From assembly GCA_002682825.1 (NCBI GenBank), contig NOKP01000001.1, positions 4,095,296 to 4,159,295 on the forward strand: DNA of 64,000 nucleotides. The letters are read 5' to 3'. Positions 1 to 11,173 of this stretch are shown one piece after another. The position numbers and the translations under genes are program-made. The notes beneath the pieces are model-generated. The model was not told the origin of the DNA and ran no database searches. It was given only the letters and a program-made list of their open reading frames with translations. Origin of the DNA: Neonectria sp. B-13. Lineage: Eukaryota; Ascomycota; Sordariomycetes; Hypocreales; Nectriaceae. Every line of letters begins with the position of its first letter. The first letter of the stretch is position 1.

Positions 1-2225
1 ACGTGTTGTTGCTGCAGGGGTTACTTCTCCTCCTCACTGACATGCCATGCCTCAAGCGAGCCGGCCGCAATCGTCACTCCCTGGGCGGGCGCCATATGGT
101 CGTGGGGTTCGCGACCCAGTCTTCGTATAGATCAACTCAGAGAACAAGGAAACTCCCTAGGAAGCACTTCTGAAAAGTCCGACGACGCACGGCACTGACG
201 CAAGACGCACACACACACAGATAGAGAAAGAGAGAGACACGCGCTCTCTCACACACACACGCACCGAGACCGAGTGAACCCCTCTTCTCAAACCTTGTCG
301 TACCAAAGGAGATGCGAGGCCTGGATCGTCATCTGCCCACCCTCTTTCTTTCCCCTTGTTTTGCAGAAGACCCGGCAGCTCGCCCTACTGGGCACCGAAT
401 AACAGCTCTCTGCCCAGTGCGTCTGCGCTCTCCCAGCCTGAGGTCCTAGGAATTCCTAGTTTGGCCGCGTCTCCGGTCGACACACTCTGGCCTGGACTCT
501 TGGCTTCTGGGCGAACACATCCGCCGCGGGTGGGCCCATTATGATGCATTTCAACCCCGTCCTAGGACCTGGAGCCAATGGTGCTCCGCCCGATCCACAA
601 GTAGGGCTGGTGGACCAGGACTGTCACCAGGGGAAGACGGAAGACGGAAGACGGGCAGAGGGGCCAAGACTCAGACGCCGCCAGAGAGATGAATTGGACT
701 GGCGGCGGCGGCGATCGGCTTGACTCGCTCCAAGGCTCGGTTCCATTTTTGGCCGCTCCCCCTAAACTCCCCGATTCCCGTGGGGCGAGATTCCTACTGC
801 GTTGAACCCTATTTCTAAATTCCTCAATCGCAAAGGTCCTACCTATCCTGCTCTGCGCGCGCGTCTGGCGGGCGGCCGAGGTCCTAGACCGCCAACGCGA
901 ACTTCGCTTCACCATGACGTCTCTCGTTGACGTATTTTCGCAGCCCGCTCCTGAAACCTGCAGCAGCCCATTCCTCATCGCTAGCCCATCACGCGCCCGT
1001 TGACCGAGTCTCCGTCCTGCAGCCAAGAAGACAGGAAAAGCCCGGCTTGGCGGCGCGCCGGGCGACGAAGCATCGGAAGTTGGGAACCGACGAATCCGCA
1101 GACCACGTACGGAGGGTTACGTACGTTCGGCAAAGAACCGTCCGGTAAGGGCAATGAATGACCCGCGACGGCCGCGACGGGACACGTATCCACGCAATCC
1201 CACCCCCGGTCACCGTCACCACAACGGCTGCGAACAATCGTTAACGTCAGCGAATTGACTCTTGGCCATCAGCCCTACAAACCCAGCCGGCCAATGGCGT
1301 GCGGTTTTATCGAGCAGCCTGCCCAAGGCCCCCCCCCAAAAGAGTCTCCCACCGGGGTTTTTTTTTTAATCGTACCAAACTTCCCAAGGCACCCGTATTC
1401 TTTAGTCGCAGGGGATACGTATGCTCGATACGAAGATGCTCGGGTTTTTTTTTTGGCGTCTTCCTCCAACTAGACTATTTTGTAGCTAGTCTCGTAACTT
1501 CTACTCTTGTCTTGTCTCGTCTTGTCCACCTGAGACGATGCGGCTCGATGGACCGGAACCAGATTGGATTGTTTCCCCATCTTAGCTCCCCCGTGCCCCC
1601 ATGCCATGGCCTAAAAATGGACCTTGTTCCCAAGGCAGCTGTTAATTCACCATGCTCATTCGACGGCAGCGGGGCCTGGTGACAATCGGCGTTCCCAAGC
1701 TTGCCAGCCTCGGCTGCATTTTATTTTCAATTGACAGTTGCCTGCTTCGTTCCACCGTGGTTGACTTTGTTCTCATGTCACAGTAGTTCGTAGTCGAGGG
1801 CCTTTTGATTTGGCGTCGTTCCATCGATTCCCCCTGCTCGAAACCATGTCTACTAGTTAGAATTCCGAGCCGGGACAATTTCACAGGGTAGCTCCCCGAC
1901 GTCATGGCGGTTGACTATTCGTGCCTCTGGATAAACTAGAATGACGCCATTTGGTTTTCGGGTCCAGGGGAGGTTTATTCTGATGCAATCGTCCATCCTG
2001 TACTCCGTATGCTGGGGCAGGTTAATGGGAAGACACCGTGGTTGAGTGGAATAAAGTACTCATTTGCTTACATTCACAAATCGCTGGGTTATTCGGAAAG
2101 CGATGCCAGTGTCCCTGAATATGATTTTGTCTACTGTACATATATCTTTGCTAATTCTCTCCATTCCTCGCGAATTTACCAACCCATAGCCTATAACCCA
2201 TAACCAACGACTGACCTGGCTTGAC
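1..2225. other. Gene-poor left edge
   Basis: I see no convincing coding gene here; open frames are short, lack recognisable domains and mostly lack an ATG. A CA/GA-rich simple repeat lies at about 206-265 and two T homopolymer runs lie near 1357 and 1444. The CA/CT-rich stretch could belong to the 5' flank of a gene outside the window, but nothing shows this directly. Confidence 0.5.
206..265. repeat. CA/GA-rich microsatellite
   Basis: Imperfect runs of CA and GA dinucleotides interrupted by CT repeats, directly visible. No associated gene. Confidence 0.8.
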
Positions 2226-2879
2226 TTAGTTGTAGATACCGTGCTGCGGATACTCATCGTATGGCAGGACTGACATGGTCGGAAACACCGCCTCCGACTC
2301 AGTCAAGGGCGAGACGCATCGCGGTGGCGGTACATGAGCCATCGCCGGCTCCGACCAGTACTGCTGAGCGACGACCGCTGGGTCTGCGATTCTGGCGTCG
2401 GCCGTGCGGTTGTCCTGACTCTGGAAAATCCCAAGGCCAATCCCCTGGCCTCTGGGGTGGGCATCGTGGTAATATTCCTGACCGGTATAACCGCCCATCA
2501 GTTGATGTTCGGGCCTCGCGGGGGCCGTCGCCCGGGGCCGATCGCCGCCGTCTTCCATGGCCCGGCGAGCATGGTCCCTCGTCCTCTCTCCACCGGCCGT
2601 CCGGGCCCCCTGACGTCGCTTCGGGCGACGGTGGGTTCGTCGTGATGAGTGGTGCGAGCGCGAGGATCTGGATACCCTGCGCATGGGAATCGCGGCCGAT
2701 TGCTGGGAGCAGTGAGGGCACGGCGACGGGGCGGACACGGTCCGCACCGAAGGCCGGCACGGAGGCGGACCGGGGAGGCAGCACGCCCACCAGCTCTGGG
2801 GTTGGCGAGCAGCGCAGGCGTCGAACTTGTCTTTGCGCAAGCATCCGCACTCGTAACTGCACATGACCGTCTTACACAT
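2226..2879 (-). CDS. Hypothetical protein with Cys-rich N-terminus (217 aa)
   Basis: I do not recognise a family with certainty. The frame opens with an ATG at 2879 and reads MCKTVMCSYECGC at the N-terminus. About ten cysteines fall in the first 57 residues, as CxYxCGC, WxxCC and PCPHC groups, which resembles small fungal Cys-rich proteins that begin directly with a Cys cluster. Residues 65-110 are strongly basic and Arg/Ser/His-rich. The rest is low-complexity, with a Tyr/His/Gly-rich stretch and a C-terminus ending HGIYN. There is no signal peptide or membrane segment. The frame continues upstream without an ATG, so this start is the natural one. Being a single exon in a GC-rich stretch, the frame could in part be fortuitous. 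Metal binding by the Cys cluster would be inference only. Confidence 0.5.
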   Translation of the reverse strand: MCKTVMCSYECGCLRKDKFDACAARQPQSWWACCLPGPPPCRPSVRTVSAPSPCPHCSQQSAAIPMRRVSRSSRSHHSSRRTHRRPKRRQGARTAGGERTRDHARRAMEDGGDRPRATAPARPEHQLMGGYTGQEYYHDAHPRGQGIGLGIFQSQDNRTADARIADPAVVAQQYWSEPAMAHVPPPRCVSPLTESEAVFPTMSVLPYDEYPQHGIYN

Positions 2880-4863
2880 GATGCCCCCTTCTGTGTCTTT
2901 GTTAGCTTGGCTAAGTATCTTGCTTGTTTGCTTTCTCTGTGGCTTGCTTGCCTTGTTGCTGGCTTGCCTTTTTGCTGGGATGATAGCTTGTTGCCCGGAT
3001 GATAGCTTCTTTCTAGATTTCTCTACCGGGAGAAAGGGCATTTCCTTGCTGTGAACTTGGAGACGCTGCCCAATATATCCTTCATGAGATTGTGACGGCC
3101 CATCCTGCATCGATCCTGTTCGAACAATGGCGTTCTGGTGTGTTGGTGTTGAATGGCTTCATGCCTGAACATACAAGTGAACACAAGCGAACAAACGTGA
3201 ACGACCCGTTGTCTGCATGGCTCAAAGAACATCAATGGCATCTGTCACAAATCATCTCCAGCACCGTCTAGACCGCAAAAAGAAGCAGAGCCTTTGTCTG
3301 AACGTTACGGATGCTTGCCGTTCGCGCGTTGGAGCTTCTGAGATGAAATATGAACATCCAAACAACCTAATCGTTTCCATGTATTCTTCGTCATCAACAC
3401 AACACCCCTCCTGCTTCCAAGAACTGAACAGAAGGCCAACCACCCGACCATCGAAATAGCACCAATAAGAACAAGCAAGCCATGCCCTCCTGGATGCGCT
3501 TCACCCGAAAGAGGCTGAAGGCACTGACCCCAGCCTCGGGCTATGCCAACCTGGACAACCGCGAACGCAGTACTTCAGTATACCCGACGAACCCATCGCG
3601 AAATTCCATTAGTACTAGCTGCCATCCATCCTTGGGCTATTGGAAGTCTATGAACTGGCTGGGAAACCCGACTTCGCAAGCCCTGGACGCCGTCCTCGAT
3701 GCTAGAGATGAGGAAGAAGATGCCATCGCCTGCCTTCGGCAAGGCTCTTTTTTGCTAAACCGCCGGAGATCTGGCTGAGAACGAGACTTGCAGACAAGAT
3801 GCCAAACATTTAATTTTACGGTGGACACGACCCTGCGTCCACCTGCGCTGGCTTCCCACCATGGACTTACCCGCTGCGAATTAACTGAGGTATACGGCGA
3901 CTCCCTGATATTTCTAGTTTGAAAGTGCCGTCCGTCTTTCGTGATGGCCCCTGAAGCTCCCGACTTCGACGTCCGTTTTCGAGATTGCTTTTTCGCTGCT
4001 ACTCGGGTTTACTGCGCTCCTATAGGAACCATGAAGGATGAAGAGAGGCTTAACGAGACGTCTCTTGCTACCACCCGGCTCATGCACGTTCCGAGCAACC
4101 CTGAGGACAAAGAAATGGCTGGAAAAAGTCGTAATGTACCTAGAAGATGAGCCTAAGACCCCCAAGGAGACCTGGCACACCTGTTTCTCGGACAAACTGG
4201 TAGCGGTGTTATTGGGACAACGCATAACCCAGAGAGCGCCACTTCCCTCAGGCTGCTCGTCGAGCTATACTTTCCCAACAGCCATCTATCGCTATCATGG
4301 TAAAGAGCCTTCCACCCTTTTGACTCAGTGACTGCTGTCGCAGATTTTGGACTACTCCGAGATTGAGCCAAAGTTAGTTCCCTATGGCCTCGCCCTTTAC
4401 ACACTGACCAGCTTCTGACAAGGACAGCAACCAGGGTTTTCTGGAAGTTCTCATGAAGACCCAGTCGTCAAGAGAGCACGCAGTTGAAGTTGAGCGCGGA
4501 TGCTCCTTACACGCAATGCAACTTCGTCCAAGACTCTTTCCATAATGTTGGTACACATTCTCCCGAGCCACAGAGACACGAGGGAGATGTTCGGCCGAGA
4601 AAGCATACTTAGGAAACCGTGAAAGCGTACTGGGACAACTGTGGTCATGATTTGGATGTTCTCCTTAAGTTTCACTTAGTCTTGCCACTCGTTGATAGAT
4701 TTGTTTTCCTTCGCTGGAAGGAGTTGCATCGACTTCTGGCTCCCAGACCTCTTCGAGCCGTCCATTCGTTGCTATATTTGTATTCGCTTGTTCGGAAGAA
4801 AGTCGTCTACTTTAGATGTTGAGCACCGCACTGTACTCTCATGACTCCATTTTACAGTCCCAT
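2880..4863. other. Intergenic, no supported gene
   Basis: Only short overlapping frames occur. One plus-strand frame around 4038-4331 has a protein-like stretch (TKKWLEKVVMYLEDEPK) but no recognisable domain or consistent exon structure. It could be a decayed gene or chance. The right end is the 3' flank of the GT69 gene. Confidence 0.4.
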
Positions 4864-6216
4864 CTATACATGAGCCCACCCATTGTGAGCCAGCACTTGC
4901 ATCTCGTTGATCAGACAAAACTCGCCAGGCTCCCGATTCCCCAGCCCTTCCTTTTCCCAGCGCCCGACGCGCCGCCGGACCACCCAGCTCTTGAACGAGA
5001 CCGTCGTCCAGCGACAGAGGCGGTTGACCCACAGGCCGGCGAAGATGTCCCACACCGACAGCCAGGGCTCGGCGCCGCCGGCCGGGTGCGTGCCCTCGTA
5101 CGCCGCCAGGTTGTAGCCGACACGGACGCGAGGGTTGACGAAGACGCCGCGGGACTTGGACAGCGGGTTGTCCGCGTGGATGAGGCAGCACTCGGAGCCC
5201 TCGAGGTGGTGCGTCGCCAGCGAGTCCGAGACGCCGCGGAAGCGGAGCTGGGAGGACGAGACGAACGGCTCCGCGGGCATGGCGACTGGCTGAAGGTTAG
5301 GAAACAGGTAAGCTGGGAAAAGAAAGCAAACGAACCTATGCCGTTCCAACAGCTCGTGACCGGCACGGCGTCGATGTGGTTGACCAGCGCATTCCTCGAG
5401 CCGCTGGATTGGAAGTATGGCCAAGTCTGCGTGGCATGTGCTTTCCCCTTGTTGTCTCTCAGAGCAAAGGTATCATAGTATAGCGGTGGCTTGGAGAAAT
5501 CGAGCGAGCACGCGGCAGCGTAGTCACCGCTATTGGTGTCGAGGAGCTTCAAGACATCGTCGGTCTGTTCGCGCAGCGGAAGCAGTTCAGCTACTGAACG
5601 TCCGCAGCAAGTAAGCGGAAATGGGGGTAAAACATACAGTGAAGATCACATCGTTGAGAAAGAGGACCTTGTCGAAGGTGGTGCCCTTCTCGTGCAGCTC
5701 GACCAGATCGCGAAGCGTCTTGTTCCTCAGCTTCGCCAGGTAGGGTATCCTCCGCAGCTCCGTCCCTCTCGACGTCTCAATCCAACCCTCGGCCTGGCTG
5801 CCGCGCGCAATCTCATCACGATGCGTCACGTCCGAGAGCTCGATGCGACGCGGCACGCCCCGGCGCTCAAGCTGGCCGTCCAGTTCCCGCAACGCCTCCT
5901 TGGTATTGTCCCAGCTGCCGCTCTCGTAGATGCTGACGAAGACGTTTTCGCGCCCAAAGGCCTCGGCCAGCTTGATGACGGCGTCGTTCCAGTGGTTCTT
6001 CAGCACGTGGCCGTTGTTCCAGTGCATGCTGGCAATGTAGATGCGCTCGTGGGGCGGCGAGGACCGCGGGGGCGTGCGGTCGGCATCGGCAATGGAGCGG
6101 TGGATGCGGAGGGTGTCGAGAACGTTGATGAGGCAGACGAGCACGAGCACGATCTTGAGGGTTCGCGAGCGGAGGAGGCGGCGGACGTAGAGGCGGTTCC
6201 CCTTGGAGAGGATCAT
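4864..6216 (-). CDS. GT69 family alpha-1,3-mannosyltransferase (CAP59/CMT1-like), 409 aa
   Basis: Exons are complement(4864..5285, 5336..5564, 5638..6216), with introns of 50 and 73 bp; the joins give FT|TDDVLK and NGI|VAMPAE in frame. The protein is a type II membrane protein: a short basic N-terminus, one membrane segment at about residues 19-37, then a lumenal catalytic domain. Conserved CAP59-family blocks are visible: an early YIASMHWNN block, the LFLNDV block that follows FDKVLF (probable DxD-like site), CSLDF...YYDTFALRD, SCWNG, and a C-terminal GEFCLINEMQVL. Members such as Cryptococcus Cap59 and Cmt1 act in Golgi-type synthesis or export of mannose-containing polysaccharides. The exact acceptor here cannot be read from sequence. 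Intron 2 uses an unusual GTTCGT donor. The start ATG overlaps the stop of an upstream ORF (6213-6266). The gene lies 691 bp from PMT4 on the same strand. Confidence 0.9.
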
Positions 6217-6266
6217 GGTTCCTTTCGGGATATAGATGGGTGTGGGCTGGAGCAGCGAAGCTGCAT
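6213..6266 (-). promoter_or_regulatory. uORF (17 codons + stop) overlapping the GT69 start
   Basis: An ATG at 6266 opens a frame of 17 sense codons whose TGA (6215-6213) overlaps the main ATG (6216-6214) in the tetranucleotide ATGA. This is directly visible on the minus strand. Whether it lies in the transcript depends on an unknown transcription start. If so, main-frame translation would need leaky scanning or termination-coupled reinitiation. Confidence 0.6.
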
Positions 6267-6907
6267 TATAGTGGCCGCTCAGCGTCGCACAGGACAGTGC
6301 AAAGACGGAATTGGTTCAGGCAAGTGACTTATGCAGTTTGAAGATGCGCCGTAAGCACGACCATGACGCCTGATGGCTGGTAGGTAGCTCAGCCTCGATG
6401 TGAAGGCCGATACGAGTTGGTTGGCGCAACCGACCATCATGTTGGCCTTGACCAGGGAGATTCCCTGATGTGGCTGGTCCAGCGTCTGTGCCACAGCTGC
6501 CACACACTCTAAAATAAGATACAGTTCTCGGGCAGAAAATCGTCTTTGCACTTAAAAAGAAAAGTCTCTCTGGGCCTTACTTACTTAGCCTTCATGTACG
6601 ATTGCCACTTCACATACACTCTGACTGGTTTGGAGCACAATCGAGTCAATTATCTCATCCACTCCCGTATACTTCTTTTCTCTCCTACCATGGTTATGTG
6701 GGATTTTCCTTCTTCAGCTATGGTACATATCCTCGGGACTCTCTCCGGTTTACCCATTGGTGGCCGCCAAGATCCTCTTGGTTCTATAAGTCCACCACCC
6801 AGCCCGTGAATAACATCCCGTATGCTTCAAATGTTCCTACAATTCCAACCTGGATCCCATCTCCACACCTCCGGTGTGTCCATGAGATCCATCACCTGCG
6901 AAGCCGT
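6217..6907. other. GT69 promoter / PMT4 3' flank
   Basis: This spacer lies between two genes on the minus strand. It contains the GT69 uORF at its left edge, and no other coding potential is apparent. Confidence 0.6.
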
Positions 6908-9344
6908 CTATTTGGCAAAGTGCAGATCGTAGCCCAGCCACTTCCTTCGGAGGACCTGGTCGACCGAGAGGCCGGGGTAGCCGTAAGTCAGGGGCAAGAA
7001 GTAGTACCAGCCCGCAATGACGATGGCAATGATAACGAGGCAAGCAATCCATGCGCTGAGCATGCTCTGGCCAGCAAACCGCTCCCGGGCCGTGACGTGG
7101 TGTCGGGGGCCGGTGATCGCCTTCTTAGTCTGGGGGATGGGTTCATCGACGGGCTCCGAGTTGAAGATGAATTCAAGAAGAGCACCGGCGACTAGACAAG
7201 ATGCTAGGTGGGCTGGGAGATAATGATGCAAGAAGAGCTGACGTCCCATGAGGTAGAAAGGGAAGTAGTGAGTGGCCCAGGCCAGGAAAAAGAATCCAGT
7301 GGAGTTGTAGAGTCGGGAACGAGTGCCTGTGTATCTGTTAGCGCGCTACATACGGAATCGACCACTCTTTGGCGACTTACGGCGGTCCAGGGCATCAATG
7401 CCGCGGCGAAGAGAGACCTGGTCGGCCAGAACAATACCGGCATAGACGGCCAGCAGACTGCTGGCAAGCCACCAACCGATGGGGTTGCCGAGGAAGTAGA
7501 TCTGCTGGCGGGTGTCGGCCTGGGTCCAGAAGCTAACACCGCGGAGCAGGAAAGGCCACTGGTAAGGGTGGCTGGAGTACGGGTGACTGCTCGTCAACTT
7601 GCTGTTGTGGTAGAACATGGCTCGCTGGAGCTCGAACCACTTCTGCAAGAAGGGTAGCTGCTTGACCTTGCGCTCTGGCTTCTGACGGCGAGGGTCGTCT
7701 ACGGCCAGTGAAGGAATATCCTCAACGATCCAAATGTTGGAGCTGGGCGCAATCTGCTTGTTTCCGTTGATCTCCTGTTGCTTGTAGCCCCAGTCAGGCA
7801 GAGCCTTGGTGTGAGTCCACATGGCCACCTTGCTGGGATTGTGGATGAGCTTGAAGTGGCCGGCGACTGACTTGAAGTCCTGGTTCTTCTTTCCGTGTTC
7901 AATTCGGACCTCGAAGAGAGTGTCGTTTAGGCGCTTGCCCAAGGCATCCTCAACGCTGACAGCGGTAAACTCCTGGTTGGTGGGGTAGTAGGGCGAGGCC
8001 ACGTCGTGAGAGAGGAGGACCATGTCAGTAGCCAGGTGCCTGAGGCGCACCAGGTCGTGGTTCTTGACGTTGCGACCGGTCTTCTTTTCGCCGTTGGCGG
8101 GAAGGATTTCCCAGTAGTTGTTCGTGTCGTTGTAAGGGTATCCGGTAACCTGCTGGCCCTGGCTCGAGACACGACCATCATCGTATCGAAGAGGGTAACG
8201 GTCCTCGTGGCTGTGGAGGTACGTCTTGGTCTCTTTGTGTCGGATGGAGAGGCTGTCGCCGTACTGGATGTCGATCGCGTTGGCGAGCATGACATTGTCA
8301 CTGAGGGTCTCCTGGAACTCGGGGGTCATGAAATCATCACCCGGGCCGGAGCGGTAGAGGACGGCAAAGTGGACCTGGAACCAGAAAAGGTAGAAGAGGA
8401 AGGGCATAATGATCAGGCCAAAGGCGCGAGCAGCAAAGTGCTTGCCGAACTCGACGAGGCTGATAGCGCCACCGGGTCGGTTGATGTTGAGAAGATCCCA
8501 GAGGTCAATGATGACAGCAGAGCCGATGGTGACAAAGGCGAAGAGACCGACATACTTGGTCGACATGTCACACGACAGGGCGAATCCGGTGAGGATGAGC
8601 CACTTCCACCACTTCCTGGAGAAGGGCTGGTGTCGGAGCTTGTACCACTTGATGTAGAAGAGCAAGCTGCATGCCATGGCGAGGACCAATGTGGCATCCA
8701 GGAGGATGAGGCGGGTCTGGCCAATGTGGGCATTGTCGAGGAGGATCAAGCCAGCAGCCAGAAGACAGGCAGGGAGGCTGTAGCCAGACTCCCACATGAT
8801 CAGGTAGGTGACAGAAACGGTCAGGGCGCCGAGGATGGCGGGCAGGGCGCGGAAAGCGACGTAAGGGACCTTGTTGGCGATGTAGGAGTCGCCAATGTTC
8901 TCAAAGTGGAAGTGACCATCATAGCCGACCAGCCAGCCCATGAAGGCGAAGAGGAGCTTGCCAAAGGGAGGGTGGACATCGAAGAAGTAGGTTCGCTCGA
9001 GGTAGTAGGAGGCGAACTGTTTGCGCAAGGTGTCAGCATTGGCGATGAAGGGCAGGTCGAACAGGGGGAAGACCGCAATGATCGCGTACCTTTCCAAAGT
9101 GAACCTCGTCAAAGACGACCTCATTGGGGTGGCTGATACCCCAGAAGCGGGTGACGAAGGCCAGAATGGTGATCAGGGCGAAGGCGATCTTGTAGTCGGT
9201 ATCGTACTTGTAGTCGACCTTCTCGGCGGCGGCCTTCGCGAGCTTGTCGAGTTCGACTTCGGGGGCGAAGACGGCAGTCTCAACCTTCTTGGAGGGCACG
9301 CTCCTCTGTCGCAGGCTGCCCTGCGGCGTGGAAGGGCGAGCCAT
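6908..9344 (-). CDS. PMT4: Protein O-mannosyltransferase, PMT4 subfamily, 769 aa
   Basis: Exons are complement(6908..7326, 7381..9016, 9090..9344), with introns of 54 and 73 bp. The enzyme transfers mannose from dolichyl-phosphate mannose to Ser/Thr of secreted and membrane proteins in the ER. Visible features in order: a cytosolic N-terminus; a first membrane segment at about 52-67; the catalytic loop NEVVFDEVHFGK (residues 74-85, with the DE pair) split from [17 protein letters not shown] by intron 1; several membrane segments; the central lumenal MIR region (about 300-500) with DAFLHSH-like and GQQVTGY blocks; then the C-terminal membrane block with MGRQLFLHHYLPAH. The [22 protein letters not shown] wording and the lumenal loop match the PMT4 rather than the PMT1/2 subfamilies. 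An in-frame ATG at 9395 would add 17 residues. I prefer 9344 because MARPSTPQGSLRQR resembles typical Pmt4 starts. Confidence 0.95.
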
Positions 9345-9624
9345 GTCGGGATCCGACTGGGGCGAGGCACGAATTGATGGCTGTGATGGTATCATGACGG
9401 TTAGCTTGGGCGTGTCCTTTAGCGACAGCAGTCGCGACACAGCAGTTCGGCGACTTTGTAGCAACTCGATGGATGGGCTGACGCGGCCGGATTGGGAGAG
9501 CTGTGTCTCACAAGCCGAACACCTCAGCCAGGGAAGGGATGGAGCTGGCTTGTGTCAAGGAAGTCCTGAGACTGTGTACTCACCTCACCTCAGGGGGGAA
9601 TGATTAGGGCCAGGCGGCCACGGG

Positions 9625-9720
9625 ATAGGGAAAAGAAGACTAAGAAGGAGAAGGGGAAGAATAAAGAAGAAGGAGAAGTCAAAAGAATGGAGAGAAGGAG
9701 GAAAAAAGAAGAAGCAGGAT
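9625..9720. repeat. Polypurine/polypyrimidine tract
   Basis: About 95 bases almost entirely A/G on the plus strand, directly visible. On the minus strand it is a CT-rich leader just upstream of PMT4, a common feature of fungal promoters and 5' UTRs. Confidence 0.7.
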
Positions 9721-11041
9721 GCAATGGCAAACTTGCCAGGGAGTTTGAAGAGGGAAAGATGGAAAAAAGAAGAGGCGATTGGACCCTCTGTCCCTTTTCG
9801 GTAGCAATGGATTCGCGTCTGAGCTGCCAGTCGAGGACAACTTGCCAGCTTCGAGTTTCCCAGAGCTGAACTTGCTTGGATGCAGGGGGCCCAGCTAACA
9901 GTCTGGGTGCCACTTTTATTCCTTTCTGGCCACTTGGCACTTTCTTCGCCGCTAACAATTTCTAGACTCCTCTCCACGAATCTCATCCAGGGGATTTTCA
10001 GCGGATGGGCACCTCAGGCTAAAAGAACACTTCATTCAGCCCGTGGAGGGGGACGCGGAAGCTATTATTAGGGGGACTACGGACAAGCTACAGAAGGCTC
10101 TCTCCGCTGGCTCGGTCCCTACTATGTACTTAGAGCCGCGGTTTCCCTTGCGATCCCCCTGTGGCCCTTGCCCCTTGGTACCCTTGATCGGATGGACAGG
10201 GCTGAAAGATCGCTCCATGGCTGATCACTTGAACCACCGACGACGCGTTCCCTTCCCCTATCGATTCATGAGACGTCTGAGCGGTAAACCTGCCGACCTG
10301 CCGACCTGCCGGTCTTATCGATAAGACCAACTGGCTGGTTCGTAGAGCGCGCTGTCATTGCCCACCAACAATATCCCTTCTTGCGTTGAGAACGAGGAGA
10401 AGCCGCGGTGAACATGTTGATACAGGGGGTGGGATGGAAAACGGCATTTATACCATGCGTTTTACTGGCGGTCTAGACTGTAGCAAACAACCTTACGAGG
10501 CAGTGGTGTTGATGGGATGCAGGAAGAGTGACGGAAGACTAATGAATGCATCCGCCACGAATTCTAAAAGCTGACCCCTCCCCTCCACAACGCAACTTGA
10601 CTGATATCGAACACGTCCGTCTCCCTGAATTGGTATTCGGTATCTGGTGTGAGTATGTAATTGAAAATGTACGTAATTGCCCGCCCGAGAACTGGGCCGC
10701 CGGAACCCGCGCCGGGTACATGAAGCCGCGCCCTCCTGCGCGGTATCCTCACCTATTCGCAGCTTTGTTACGGTGTGTAACCCCCGCGCATCTCGAGAGC
10801 GCCGTCTCCGGAGGGCGCGGGCGGGGCATCCGAGCAGAGTCGGGTGGTGCTCCCCCAACTCCCCAGCGCAAAAGCATCGCGGTTAGCCGATCAGCGGAAA
10901 GAAATGGACCTGGGCTGCTGCGTGCGGAGTACATATTACACGTGTGTCTAGCAAGGCGCGGTCGTCCCAGTCCCAGCTATTTCTGCCGTCTTCCACTGAC
11001 AATCGCGCATCCCAGACAAGCGGAGCAAAGCCCCGGACTTC

Positions 11042-11050
11042 AAATATATA
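11042..11050 (+). promoter_or_regulatory. TATA-like element upstream of the RidA-like gene
   Basis: AATATATA stands about 125 bp before the first ATG and is followed by a CT-rich stretch, a usual fungal core-promoter arrangement. Function is inferred from position only. Confidence 0.4.
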
Positions 11051-11173
11051 GCTACCACCCATCCCTCGCATATTTCCAAAAGTGTGTTTGTATCTTCACT
11101 CCCTCACTCCAGACTCTCAATCTTCGAAAACCTCCAAAACAAGCTTCTCTCCTTCTCACGTCTCCTCACAGGT

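Larger units (their letters stand above)
9345..11173. other. Divergent promoter region between PMT4 and the RidA-like gene
   Basis: No gene is supported. A long polypurine tract lies at about 9625-9720 (pyrimidine-rich on the PMT4 sense strand, as in many fungal 5' leaders). A triple CTGCC-GAC repeat lies near 10290. A TATA-like AATATATA lies at 11042-11050, upstream of the RidA-like gene, followed by a CT-rich leader. Open frames across 10546-11196 have no domain similarity that I recognise. Confidence 0.55.

Noticed and set aside
4038..4331. Possible decayed gene (frame with TKKWLEKVVMYLEDEP)
   Set aside because: Too short, no family recognised and no consistent exon structure; left as intergenic.
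5533..6327. Plus-strand frame of 264 aa over the GT69 gene
   Set aside because: Antisense shadow of a conserved exon.
8006..9136. Long plus-strand open frame (376 aa) over PMT4
   Set aside because: It is antisense to the conserved PMT4 exon 2 and has Val/Glu/Asp-rich shadow composition with no domain.
9345..9395. Upstream in-frame ATG of PMT4 (17-residue extension)
   Set aside because: Possible, but the typical Pmt4 N-terminus begins at 9344; kept as an alternative only.
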